This document shows, piece after piece, positions 49,878 to 59,745 of a stretch of 64,000 bases of DNA. Below the pieces are notes generated by a model. It saw only the letters and a list, made by a program, of their open reading frames with translations. It was not told where the DNA came from and searched no databases. The stretch covers positions 12,427,884 through 12,491,883 of the forward strand of contig CM052356.1 of assembly GCA_028551475.1 (NCBI GenBank), given 5' to 3'. Both the position numbers and the translations under genes were made by a program. Position 1 is the stretch's first letter, and every line of letters begins with the position of its first letter. The DNA is from Casuarina equisetifolia. Lineage: Eukaryota; Streptophyta; Magnoliopsida; Fagales; Casuarinaceae.

Positions 49878-52800
49878 TCAAGCTAGTGGTTTAGGTGGCT
49901 TGTAAACATCAAACACACCTAGCTTGTTTAACAGGTACGTATGTTGCCTTTGACATAGGGCTTTGGTAAAGATATCTGCAGGTTGTTCCGTTATTCGTAT
50001 TTCTTTGGTCTTGATAATTCCTTCCTGAATTTTGTCTCTTGTGAAATGACAATCAACTTCAATGTGTTTTGTTCTTTCATGGACCATAGGGTTTGCAGCT
50101 AATTTAAGAGCTGCATCATTGTCACAGAATAAGAGTGTGGGATCTTTTATGTGAATACCAAGATCGCGAAAAAGTCCCCTCAACCAAATAACTTCACAAG
50201 TAGTCTTAGCCATGGCTCGATATTCAAATTCGGCAGATGAAAGCGACACAGTGGACTGTTTCTTCGTCTTCCAAGAGAGCAATGAGTTTCCAAGTTTGAT
50301 ACAATAACCAGTCGTAGACCGTCTACTCATGGGACATGTAGCATAGTCTGTGTCACAATATTCTGTCATTTGCATGTTGCAGTCTCTTGATAAAAGGATT
50401 CCCAATCCTGGACATCCCTTTAAGTACTTGATGACTTTTAGAGCGGCATTCATGTGGGACAGCTTCAGTTCATGCATGAATTGACTAAGTATCTGGACAG
50501 CGTAACAAATGTCAAGTCTTGTCATGGTGAGATAGATGAGCTTCCCAATGAGTTTCTGATAGCTAGAAATGTCCTTCAGTGGAGGGTCTTCGTCTAAAGG
50601 TGAGACACCCATATCATACTCGGGCGTTGTAAGGCTCAAGTTTTGTTCAAAGGGGATGACTGCGGGCTTGCATCTAGAGAGACCAGCGTCAGAAATGATT
50701 TCCAAAACAAACTTGCGCTGACTGAGACAAATGCCTTGAGGAGAGCGGGCGATTTCAATCCCCAAATAATATTTGGGAGGTCCCAAATCTTTGATGCGGA
50801 ACGTGGAGTGCAGAAACTGTTTGAAATTGTTAACAGCTGTGGGATGACTGCCCATGATCAAAATATCATCCACATATATTAAGAGATAAATGGAGGAAGA
50901 ACCGCGATGCCAAGTGAATAATGAGTAGTCATGACGAGACTAACGAAAGTTAGCAGATAGCAGAGCAGAGGTGAATTTTGCATACCATTGACGAGAAGCT
51001 TGTTTGAGCCCATAAAGGGATTTACGGAGACGACATACCCGAGACTCCCCCTGTCTGCGTAATCCCGGAGGAAGGTCCATGTATATTTCTTTGGCAAGGT
51101 CACCATGAAGAAAGGCATTGTGGACATCCATCTGATGAAGGGGCCAATCACGGAGAGCCGCAACGGCAAGGAAGGAGCAAACAGTGCCTTCTTTGGCCAC
51201 AGGAGAAAAAGTATCCTGATAATCGAAACCCTCTTTCTGAGTGTAGCCTTTAGCCACCAAGCGAGCCTTATAGCGTTCAACGGAACCATCAGCCTTGTGC
51301 TTGACCTTATAAACCCATTTGCAACCAATGGGGCGACGATGAGAAGGACAGGGGACAACATCCCAAGTACGGTTGTTAGCAAGGGCACGAAGTTCATCTT
51401 CCATAGCTTGTTGCCATTTAGGGTCACTAGCAGCCTCATGATAAGAAGAGGGTTTAGTCTCCGTAGAAATCCGGCTAATGCAACATAAATGGTCGGGGGA
51501 AAGCCGAGCCAAACTGACATAAGAGGAAATGGGATACTGAGAGCCAAGAGGGGTTACACTAGAACAGACATAGTCATGGGTCCAGATCGGGGGTCAAGTG
51601 GCACGACCAGAACGGCGAGGTGCCATAGGAGGTGGTGTAGGGATGGGAGAGGGTGGAGCAAGAGGGACGGGGGTGGGGGGCACCTGGGGGGCAATATAGG
51701 GAACAATGGCGAGGGAATCATCAGGAGCAGGCGACGAGGCAGTGAGGGACGGTGGAGGTAGGGGTGCCAAAAACGAAGAGGGGGGAGTTGGGGGAGGAAC
51801 AATGTCTGGGGGTGGAACAGTGGTTGGGGACGAGGGAGGCTGAGGAGGTTGGGCCGGAGCAGGTGGGTCAAGAACCAGCGGGGGCGAAGGGGACCCCATT
51901 TCATCCTCAAAAAACAGTGGCCGGGACTTGTTTGGAAACTCAACAGAGACATCAGAAGATAACTGAGACTGAAAAGGAAAAACATCCTCATGAAAAATCA
52001 CATCGCGGCTGATAAAGAACCAATCAGCGGCGGGATCATAGACACGGTACCCCTTTTGCAAAGGAGGGTAACCCATGAAGATGCAGCGAGTAGCACAAGG
52101 ACTCAGCTTATCCCGAGGACCAACGGTGGTTGCAAAACAAAGGCAACCAAAAACCCGGAGGTGGGAAATCTCTAGAGAGGTCCCAAAAAGTAACTCAAAT
52201 GGGGTCTTGCCACAAAGAACTCGAGATGGCATGCGATTAATCAGGTAAGCAGCAGTGATCACACAATCACCCCAAAAAATGTAAAGGATAGAGGCTTGGT
52301 ACATAAGGGCCCGAGCAACCTCGAGAAGGTGACGGTGTTTACGTTCAACGACACCATTCTGTTGAGGGGTATAGGTGCAAGAACTTTCATGTAAAATGCC
52401 GCAGGAAGTGAAGAAGGAAGAGCAATGAGAGTTAGAAAAGTCACGGGCATTATCGGTGCGAATGCGCTGAACGGAGGTGTGAAATTGGGTGTGAATGAGG
52501 GTAAAGAAATTGGAGAGGTGGGAGAGGACTTAGGACTTGGATTGCATGAGGAAGACCCAAGTGCTGCAAGAGAAGTCATCGACAAGGGTGAGGAAAAAAC
52601 GAGAACCGTCACGGTGGGGGGTGTGATACGGGCCCCAGATGTCAAGATGGATGAGAGAAAATATGGAAGAGGCATGAGAAGAACTGGAAGGAAAGGGTTG
52701 GCGAGGTTGTTTTGCGAGAGGACAAATGGGGCAAGCTGGTTAGGGAAAAGAAGCGCTGTGACCTAAACGTTGGTGCAAAAGGGAATTTTTATTAATGTTT

Positions 52801-52955
52801 GCATTACAAAAGGTGCCCTTAGGAAGGGAAATACATTGAGAAAAAGTAAAAGGTGCAGGGCATGAAGACCAAAAATAAAGGCCTTGAGAAACGCTACCCA
52901 AGCCCATCGGTTTGCCAGTCGAACGGGCCTGAAAAAAACAGGAATGAGAAGTCAT
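49878..52955 (-). pseudogene. Copia pol (integrase, RT, RNase H) with four nonsense codons
   Basis: One frame runs from 52955 to 49878 and carries, in order: pre-integrase LHQRLGH (about 52760); integrase with LDIWGPY, RTDNARDF and YTPQQNGVVERKHRHL (catalytic D, D and E kept); FGCLCFA; a proline-rich linker (51600-51900); RT with GCKWVYKVKHKADG, YKARLVAKGYTQ, DVHNAFLHGDL, LYGLKQASRQW and the catalytic YVDDIL (50876-50862); RNase H with SRRSTTGYC, SLSSAEFEYRAMAK and EQPADIFTKAL near the end. In-frame stops lie at 52740-52742, 52530-52532, 51594-51596 and 50940-50942; each can be explained by one C-to-T change on the coding strand. The frame is shifted by one base relative to the upstream gag frame near 53011. 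Confidence 0.92.
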
Positions 52956-55009
52956 GATGACATGGCAATCATTTTGTGCACAAACTTGAGAAACGGAGAT
53001 AAGATTAAAGTGAAATTGGGAACAAATAAGACATTTTGTAGGGTGATGGTAGGGCTGAGTGTGACATCACCAACGTGAGTGACGGAAGTGATGTTCCCAT
53101 TGGGAAGATGAACGGATGAGGAAGGGGAAAAATTATAAATTTTGGAAAATAAGTTTTTGTCGCAGATAATGTGATCACTGGCACCTGAATCAATAATCCA
53201 TGCATGAGGAGAAATCGAGTTCATGAAGCAAAAAGAAGTACCTGAAAAACTGGCAATTTTGTCAGGGGCCCCCACATGTTGGAAAGCGTTCACGAGCTGA
53301 GCAAGTTGGGCCTCGGTGAAGGGTTGATCAGGCTTGTCTTGGGAGATTACAGCATTGGAAAAAATTTCTTTATCCTTGGAATCGCGAGCAATGGGTCTAC
53401 CATGTAATTTCCAGCAATTTTCAATGGTATGATTGGTCCGTTTGCAATGATCGCAAAATAAGTGGTTGGATCGGCCTCGGGAGGAGTTTGGACCGTTGGA
53501 TCGGCGTGATCGCGAGCCGCTGGATCCCCTGTGTGCGGGTGCAGCGTTAGCATAACTGGAGCCGTTGATTGAGGGGCCGGATGCATGAGGCGCGATCGAG
53601 GAGGGGCCGTCGGATAAAGGCGCGCCTAGGGTGTGATAAGGACCGTTCGATCTAGGGTTGGCACGGGAGCCGTCTGATCCAGATCGAGGTCCTGTCTCAG
53701 AAAACCCTAGGTTGAAGGGCGCCGTCCAATTATCAGCGCAGTCATGAGTGCTGCGAGAGAGAGAGACGCTGCTGGGGTCACCATTGACGCAGCCGCCTCC
53801 ACCGCCATTGCCGCCGCGACCAGAAAGGGCGCGTTGTGAAGCAGTCAGACGAGCGGAAAGGATGACGTTGTCGCCGACACGAAGGTATTCGGCGGAGGCC
53901 AACCGTTGATTTTCTTCTTGAACGACGAGGAAGAAAAGGCGGCGGAGAGAAGGAGGTGGCTCCATCATGAGAATTTGGGAGCGGAAGGCACCGTAAGACT
54001 CGTTTAGGATGAGGAGGAAACGAGTGATGCGATGGTCTTCAGTCCGCTGGCGAAGCTGACGGAGAACGGAGTCGGGAGCGGCGATGGGCTTTTCGGTTTG
54101 ATCGAGCTCGTTGCAGAGAGCGAGGAAACGGTTGTAAATGACGGAGACCGCCGAATTTCCTTGCTTGAGGTCGCTGAGGGCTTGCTCGACCTGAAAACGG
54201 CAGATCCGATCAGAACGGCCATAGAGCTTGCGGAGAGAATCCCAAAGGGAATGGGCGTCGTCGGTCGGCGGTACGGCGGTGGCAACCTCCGGAGAGAGGG
54301 TATTGCCGATCCAAGCGCAAACAAGTTGCGCGCATTTACGCCACTGACGCAACAGCCGTGCGTCGGTCGGAGGGGGGACGGAGCCGTCAAGGAAGCCATC
54401 CTTGTCTTTGGTGATGAGCGCCCGCCGGAAATCGCGAGACCAGATGGTGTAATTGGTGGTGCCGAGCAAAGGGTGCATAAGAAGACGCAGTTCTGGGCCG
54501 TTAGAGGCGGCCGTGTAGAGAGGGTCGCCGGGCTCAAGGCGGATGGCGGCAGAATAGGGCACGAGAGAGGAATGAGGGGGCGGGTAGGGATTTGGACCCG
54601 AACCCGAAGGAGTCGGGTTGGGTGCCTGCCCCACGAGGTGGCCCGGGTCAATAACCGGGTAGGGATTGTGGCCCAAACCCATATGAGGGGGGTATGGGGA
54701 CAAACCCGAAACCGGATCCGGGTGGGTGATGTGAGTGTCGCTCGGAAGGGGCCAGGCCGAAACGGGTCCAGGGCAAGGAACGAGCAGGGGTGGGACTGGT
54801 GGGCTAGGACTGGCATGGGCCAAGGGAGGGGGCCAGGAGAGAGTAGGGTTTGTCGAGAGAGAGCCCAAGGGAAGGGGCAGGGAGCTGACATAACCCAGAG
54901 GGTGAGGCCCAGAGAACAAGTGAGAGCTGACAGGAGAGGCCGTGGGTGAGGATTGTGGGGAGACATCTTCGAGGATGGGGGCATCAGGATCAGTGGAGTG
55001 GGCGGCCAT
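52952..55009 (-). CDS. Copia Gag-protease, 685 residues, frameshifted end
   Basis: The start ATG at 55009 lies about 110 bp from the 5' LTR. Residues 1-170 form an unusually long Pro/Ser/Gly-rich leader. About 180-390 is a UBN2-type Gag core (LLGTTNYTIWSRDFRRAL, SLWDSLRKLYGRSDRICRF, LCNELDQTEKPIA). This is followed by a Gly/Ser/Arg-rich stretch, a CCHC knuckle CDHCKRTNHTIENC (about 540), and the protease active site WIIDSGASDHII (about 610). A one-base loss near 53011-53013, just after NVLFVPNF, shifts the ribosome into a short tail ending MSS instead of into pol. Gag itself is open throughout, so capsid protein could in principle be made. Normally the single open frame would continue into integrase and RT. 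Confidence 0.9.
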   Translation of the reverse strand: MAAHSTDPDAPILEDVSPQSSPTASPVSSHLFSGPHPLGYVSSLPLPLGSLSTNPTLSWPPPLAHASPSPPVPPLLVPCPGPVSAWPLPSDTHITHPDPVSGLSPYPPHMGLGHNPYPVIDPGHLVGQAPNPTPSGSGPNPYPPPHSSLVPYSAAIRLEPGDPLYTAASNGPELRLLMHPLLGTTNYTIWSRDFRRALITKDKDGFLDGSVPPPTDARLLRQWRKCAQLVCAWIGNTLSPEVATAVPPTDDAHSLWDSLRKLYGRSDRICRFQVEQALSDLKQGNSAVSVIYNRFLALCNELDQTEKPIAAPDSVLRQLRQRTEDHRITRFLLILNESYGAFRSQILMMEPPPSLRRLFFLVVQEENQRLASAEYLRVGDNVILSARLTASQRALSGRGGNGGGGGCVNGDPSSVSLSRSTHDCADNWTAPFNLGFSETGPRSGSDGSRANPRSNGPYHTLGAPLSDGPSSIAPHASGPSINGSSYANAAPAHRGSSGSRSRRSNGPNSSRGRSNHLFCDHCKRTNHTIENCWKLHGRPIARDSKDKEIFSNAVISQDKPDQPFTEAQLAQLVNAFQHVGAPDKIASFSGTSFCFMNSISPHAWIIDSGASDHIICDKNLFSKIYNFSPSSSVHLPNGNITSVTHVGDVTLSPTITLQNVLFVPNFTLILSPFLKFVHKMIAMSS

Positions 55010-55108
55010 GAGAAAAAATGGAAGGAAAAAAAAGGTAAGGACAAAGGGAGCCGAAAAAAAAAAAGAGGGAGAGAGAGAGCGGAAGCAAAAAAAAAATTAG
55101 GAAAACAA

Positions 55109-55122
55109 GGCTCTTAATACCA
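55109..55122 (-). other. Primer-binding site of young copia
   Basis: TGGTATTAAGAGCC on the minus strand directly after the 5' LTR, similar to the initiator-Met tRNA site TGGTATCAGAGCC. Confidence 0.85.
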
Positions 55123-55373
55123 TGTCACAAGACGTGAGCAAGGAGAGAGAGAGAGCATGAGAGAATTCTCTGTATTGCTTACTTAAAACTAAATGTACAA
55201 CGTAGTGGTCCTCTTATAGGAGAAGCACGGTCCATGCTAGGAAAGAATACAAACAATAATAATACAAATATTCCTACCATATAAGCAACTTCCCTAATAA
55301 GCCTACATTACATGGTAAGTATCTCAATCTATACAAGGAAGGAATAATGCAATATATGACGGTATCTCCAACA
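55123..55373 (-). repeat. 5' LTR of young copia
   Basis: 251 bp; one more GA unit than the 3' LTR plus two substitutions. It contains TATAAGAGG on the minus strand (around 55219), a plausible TATA element for the element's own transcript. Confidence 0.95.
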
Positions 55374-55556
55374 AAACCTTCTATTTTCTTCTACTTTTTC
55401 TCTTTATTTTGCTTCATTTCTTTCTTTTTGGGTTTGCTACCTAAAACAACACAAGTTACATAATTATAAACAAATGCAACTATAAATTAATAAAACCTAT
55501 ATTAAATATTACCTAAAATAATAATAATAATAACTCTATAAAATATAGAGTTATCA

Positions 55557-55689
55557 ACACCCCCAAACTTAACATTTTGCTCATCCTCGAGCAAAAGAAC
55601 TAAACAACACATACTAACAACCAATCCTTCCATGATATTCTCCCATGATTGCTTAACTTAACAATTCAAAGAAAAACATAATTTTCATT
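55557..55689 (-). other. Gypsy internal end with polypurine tract
   Basis: AAGTTTGGGGGTGT on the minus strand (55570-55557) is a typical polypurine tract directly before the LTR start TGATAACTC. The remaining bases are noncoding. Confidence 0.75.
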
Positions 55690-56936
55690 TGATAACTCTA
55701 TTTTATAAAGTTATTTTAACTATTTTTAGGCAATAAATAATACAATGTTTATGAGAAAATATTTGAATTCCTCTTTATTTACTTGAATTTGTCTTGTTTT
55801 TATAGCATAGAGAGGCATGAAGAAAAAGAATAAGCATGGAGAATCTAATGTTTATTATATGGAAAAATATAGTCAAAATATCAAGATCAAGAAAATCAAG
55901 ATGGGCTTGGATGTTAGATTTTTCATTGTTATTAGGTTTTCTAATTAATTAGAAAACCTAGTCATATTAGGAGTTCAAAGCCTAATTATTATAAGAGTTC
56001 AAGACCCAGTTGTCTTTGGTCTCCAAAACCCACTTTTATTGAAATAAGAGATAAGTCTAAATCTAAACCCTATTTGAGAGAAGAGAAGAGGCAAAAGAGG
56101 GAGAAGAGGAAATTGAGCACAACTCAAGAAAGAAACCAAGAATTCAAGGTTTTCTTAATGAGAAGACAAAAAGGGTGATAGACTTCTTATTTTTGGGTTC
56201 AAGATACCTTCTTTGTTTTTTATTATTGTTCTTCTTCATTATTTCCTTATGTTGTAGTTTACTTTTGTTAGAGCTACGATGTAACCTAATTATGATGGTA
56301 TAAATCTTATGGTCGTTATGTTTTGCAAGATATTTTATTTATATGAAGTTACATATTACTATATTTAATGTTTTTAAGTGATTAGCTACCACTTGAATGA
56401 TATGATTTGCATGTTTGAGACCTATAGGAGATAATATGCAGTTACTTCTTGTAATGTGTAACCATAAATTAAATATGGATAAACATATACCATATTGTTT
56501 GTGTGATTTTCAGTGTAAACTAAAAATATTCATAGATCCTAATGCATTTGGTTTGTTTCAATTCACATATAGAGATATAGTGAATTAATGAGCTAAGTAA
56601 GTTTGTTATACCTAGACATAGGATAATAAATAAAGTAGGAAGTTTTGCCATCACATAGGTATTATCCCTCTTGTAAGCATAATAATCTACATTAATACCT
56701 CATAGTTATGGTGAAATCATATGCTCTAACATATTTTGTATATTTAGTTTTCTTACATTTAATTAGTTAATTTATCATTTATCATTTGAATTTGTTAGAT
56801 AAATTCTAAGAGTTGCTCACCGTTAGTAATTAGTTGGTCTAGTAATCACCAATCTCTGTGGGACAATATCTTTCTTATCATTGTATTACTTATTCGACAT
56901 GTTCACTTGCATCTAAAATTTACCGAACTCCAAACA
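55690..56936 (+). repeat. Solo gypsy LTR, opposite orientation
   Basis: Starts TGATAACTCTATTTTATAAAG and ends near CCAAACA. It matches the plus-strand LTR at 26119-27460 along the R/U5 part (for example GTTAGAGC(T/A)A(C/T)GATGTAAC, TTTTGCAAGATATTTTATTTAT, GCATGTTTGAGA). It is flanked by internal sequence of the minus-strand gypsy element on both sides, so it inserted there and was reduced to a solo LTR. A clean 5-bp target duplication is not visible; only CATT recurs near the ends. Confidence 0.8.
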
Positions 56937-58528
56937 TTGCAATTAGTTTATAAGATAAGATAGAAACTTAACTATGTCAAACGTGTGTGTGTGTGTGTAA
57001 ATCTATATTTTTTCTCAATTGTATGCACTCTAAATAGATCCACATTAATATACAACCTCTCAAAATCTTTAACCAAACCTTATAGGTTTATTTTTCATTC
57101 CTCTTTTCTCTAATGTAAGCCAATCATCTAACCAAGAATCAATAGGACTTTCATAAGCTTGTAATGTAAGGCTAGGCTAAAGGTAAGATGGAAGTCATTT
57201 AGGCTTAAATAACCCATGAATACATTACTTTCTAGGATCTTATCAAAACTCTAGCCTTTCTCTACCTTTATACTCCATGAAAATGATCTTTCTACCACCA
57301 CTTATTCTCATTTTTTCTTGTCCAACAATGCATTGACACTAACAAAAAGCCACAATCATGTGTGCAACAATAAAGCAAAACCACATTATTTAAGTATAGC
57401 CACCTCAATCCTCTATTACCAATGATATACAATTACAATGCTAAACCATATCTTTTAGAGAATTGTGACTTAAATCTAGCAAAAGATGATGAGATTATTC
57501 CATCCTAAAGTAAATGCTTCCATTTTTTTTTCACATTTGCATTTACAAATGCGACATATAATGCTAAAACAATCATTCCAATCAATTTCTTCCCAATTTC
57601 TTCCCATCTACATTCTTCCCCTTAACTTCTCTCATGCTTAAATCAACTTGTACGCACTAGAAGTCATATGTTCATGGGAATAGGACAACAGGATAAATTG
57701 TTCAAAAAGGCTAAGACATATATATGCAGGTGTCATTCAACAAAATTAGGATAAAAACAAGGCTTAGCAGGGTGACTAAGGATAAGTAAACAAGGTTAGC
57801 TTGAAAGGCTCAATCAATCTAAAGATGGCCTAAATCATTTTCTCAACCAAATGTAGCCTAGAATTTCACCTAAAGAGGAAATTAAACAAATTCTAAGATT
57901 TGGGTGAAAATTAAGAAAATTACACATTTCACATGAATGTTTTTTAGAGATACACATAATTTCAAGAAAATGCAGACTTTTAGTACTCAAGAAGTGAATC
58001 AACATAATTAGAATCACAGTTACTCATACCACAATTGCAGGTTTGAACAAAATCTAAATCTCCCTAAGAATTGCCAAGAATGCAAAATAAAGAATCCAAT
58101 CATGTTAATCATAGTTCATCACAAAAAATAAATTCCACACAACTTTTAACACAACACAGAAAATTTCAACACAACCAACAATATACTTCCAACAATATCA
58201 CAACACTTCCAACACAACATAAAACACTTCCCGTACACTCCCAATATACTTCCAACACAACACTACTACCATAACACATAAACTCCAACACAACACAACA
58301 AAACAACACACTTCCAACAATAACAACAATACCCCTAAACTTAAATGAAACAATCTTCTTAATGTTAAAAGAAAATAAAACAATAGTAAAGGAAGGAACA
58401 AGGAAAACTCCCCTAATTGTAGGTTGCCAACGTAGAGTTGTGATGAACATGTGATGACAACTTTTCAATAAAAGATCAAAAAAATGCTTGGGTTGTGTCC
58501 CAATAAGCATTTGCTTTATAGTTTTCAA
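56937..58528. other. Noncoding interior of the gypsy element
   Basis: Holds a (GT)n run at 56984-56997 and, at 58140-58340, a low-complexity stretch built of AACAC, CTTCCAACA and ACAACA words. No coding motif on either strand. Confidence 0.5.
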
Positions 58529-59410
58529 CTAAACTATCCTCCATATTGTTGCTGAAGGAGGATGGAATTCCAACAGTTTAGGAGATAACTTGTGTTGTAT
58601 AATGGTTGAGTATTCTTCAATCAACACAACTGTCTCATGTAGTTCTAGCTTCCTTTTGTTCTCCAATATCTCTTTCAACAATCCTGCATGACTAGACATT
58701 TGAATTGGAGTCTCTGCAAAAGGAATGTTAATGCGCAATTTTAAAGATATATCAAGGAATTTCAAAAATTATTTATTTTTTTTTATGTTGTTGGAATCTC
58801 AGGAAAGATGTAGCTGGAGGCATAAGGGCTTAGGATTTTCTAGCATTAGTTTACTCCTAGGTGCCTCATTTGGTTGTATGTTAACATCCTTATCCATATC
58901 TTTGACAATTTCTTTGTCAACATCATCATCTCTCACTTGCATGCCATTTGTTAAGGTTATTTCCTCTATGGTATCTATAGGGCTTTTCTCCACATTGCTA
59001 GGCAAAGGACTCTCATATTTATCTGAGATCATGTTAATCAACTGACCTATTTGCACTTATAATCTTTTGATTGATGCTTCTTGTCTTTGGAATCTCTTTT
59101 CATTATTCTGCATCATCTTAGTAAACATGTCCTCTAAATTAAGCTTTGCCTCTTCTATTGCACTCAGTGTTGCTTCAGTACTTTTCATTAAGTGCTTTAT
59201 GGTGGTGGTCATCTTGTTGATTATGTCCTTCAAGTTAGGTTTTACCATTTCTCTTTGCTCAAACATTGGTGGCGATCTCATTTCATTTAGGTTACTCGAT
59301 GAAAACTTTTTATGGTTATCCCATCTCAAATTGTACACATTGGAGTAAGGATCATTGTGTCACCTGTTCGAAATCCTAACAAAATTAGCATAATCATTAT
59401 ATTGAGCATA
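58529..59410 (-). pseudogene. Partial gypsy gag (C-terminal part) of the non-autonomous element
   Basis: From 59410 downward: YAQYNDYANFVRISNR, then DPYSNVYNLRWDNHKKFSSS, a coiled-coil-like stretch (KHLMKSTEATLSAIEEAKLN), QIGQLINMISDKY, and finally HAGLLKEILENKRKLELHETVVLIEEYSTIIQHKL, which corresponds to the segment before the protease at 29230-29330 in the plus-strand element. After LSPKL the match stops; the protease and everything beyond are missing. A few stops interrupt the frame. Confidence 0.8.
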
Positions 59411-59721
59411 AAGGTTACCTACTTAACATTAATTCACATTCTCTACTCTTCAAGAACACTTCTCATTCTGCACGTAAGTCAATGAGGGTATCTACTTTAT
59501 GTGTTGGCTCGATCTCAAAGTGGGTTACTTGACTTGCAAGCCTCTGAAAGCTAGAGTCTATGTGTACCATCATTGTTGTCCATGTTGTTCAACAATTATT
59601 ATTTTTTTTTGCTAGTAAAACAACAAAAGATTAAAAGTAGAAATAAAATAAAAAACAATAAAAGCTAGATTAAACTTAGATGTTATTTGGCTTTAATATT
59701 AATTAGCAGTAAAACAATCAA

Positions 59722-59740
59722 TCCCCAACAACGGTGCCAA
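59722..59740 (-). other. Primer-binding site of the gypsy element (tRNA-Asp type)
   Basis: TTGGCACCGTTGTTGGGGA on the minus strand, five bases after the LTR end, close to the Athila-type tRNA-Asp primer site. Confidence 0.85.
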
Positions 59741-59745
59741 AAACT

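Larger units (their letters stand above)
49622..55373 (-). mobile_element. Young Ty1/copia retrotransposon, complete but defective
   Basis: A 5752-bp element with LTRs at 49622-49870 (249 bp) and 55123-55373 (251 bp). The LTRs run TGTCACAAG ... TCTCCAACA and differ by two substitutions and one GA unit. Primer site (55122-55109) TGGTATTAAGAGCC, tRNA-Met type; polypurine tract 49882-49871. AAACC target duplication on both sides. Gag-protease and pol are present in full length and order, but carry one frameshift and four in-frame stops. Confidence 0.97.
48177..55556 (-). repeat. 3' LTR of the gypsy element, split by the young copia
   Basis: The LTR consists of 48177-49621 and 55379-55556, 1623 bp once the insertion is removed. 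It begins TGTTCGGTGAAATTC and ends GAGTTATCA (plus strand), next to the polypurine tract. Confidence 0.85.

Noticed and set aside
54032-54949. 305-codon open frame on the plus strand
   Set aside because: It lies antisense to the copia Gag leader and core; its Gly/Arg-rich content mirrors the Pro/Ser-rich sense frame, so it is a shadow.
54004-55044. 346-codon frame on the minus strand overlapping Gag
   Set aside because: Same strand, other frame; no domain, low-complexity composition, while the 685-residue frame has all Gag and protease motifs.
58166-58528. 120-codon hydrophobic frame
   Set aside because: Produced by CAACA-type low-complexity sequence read on the opposite strand inside the gypsy interior.
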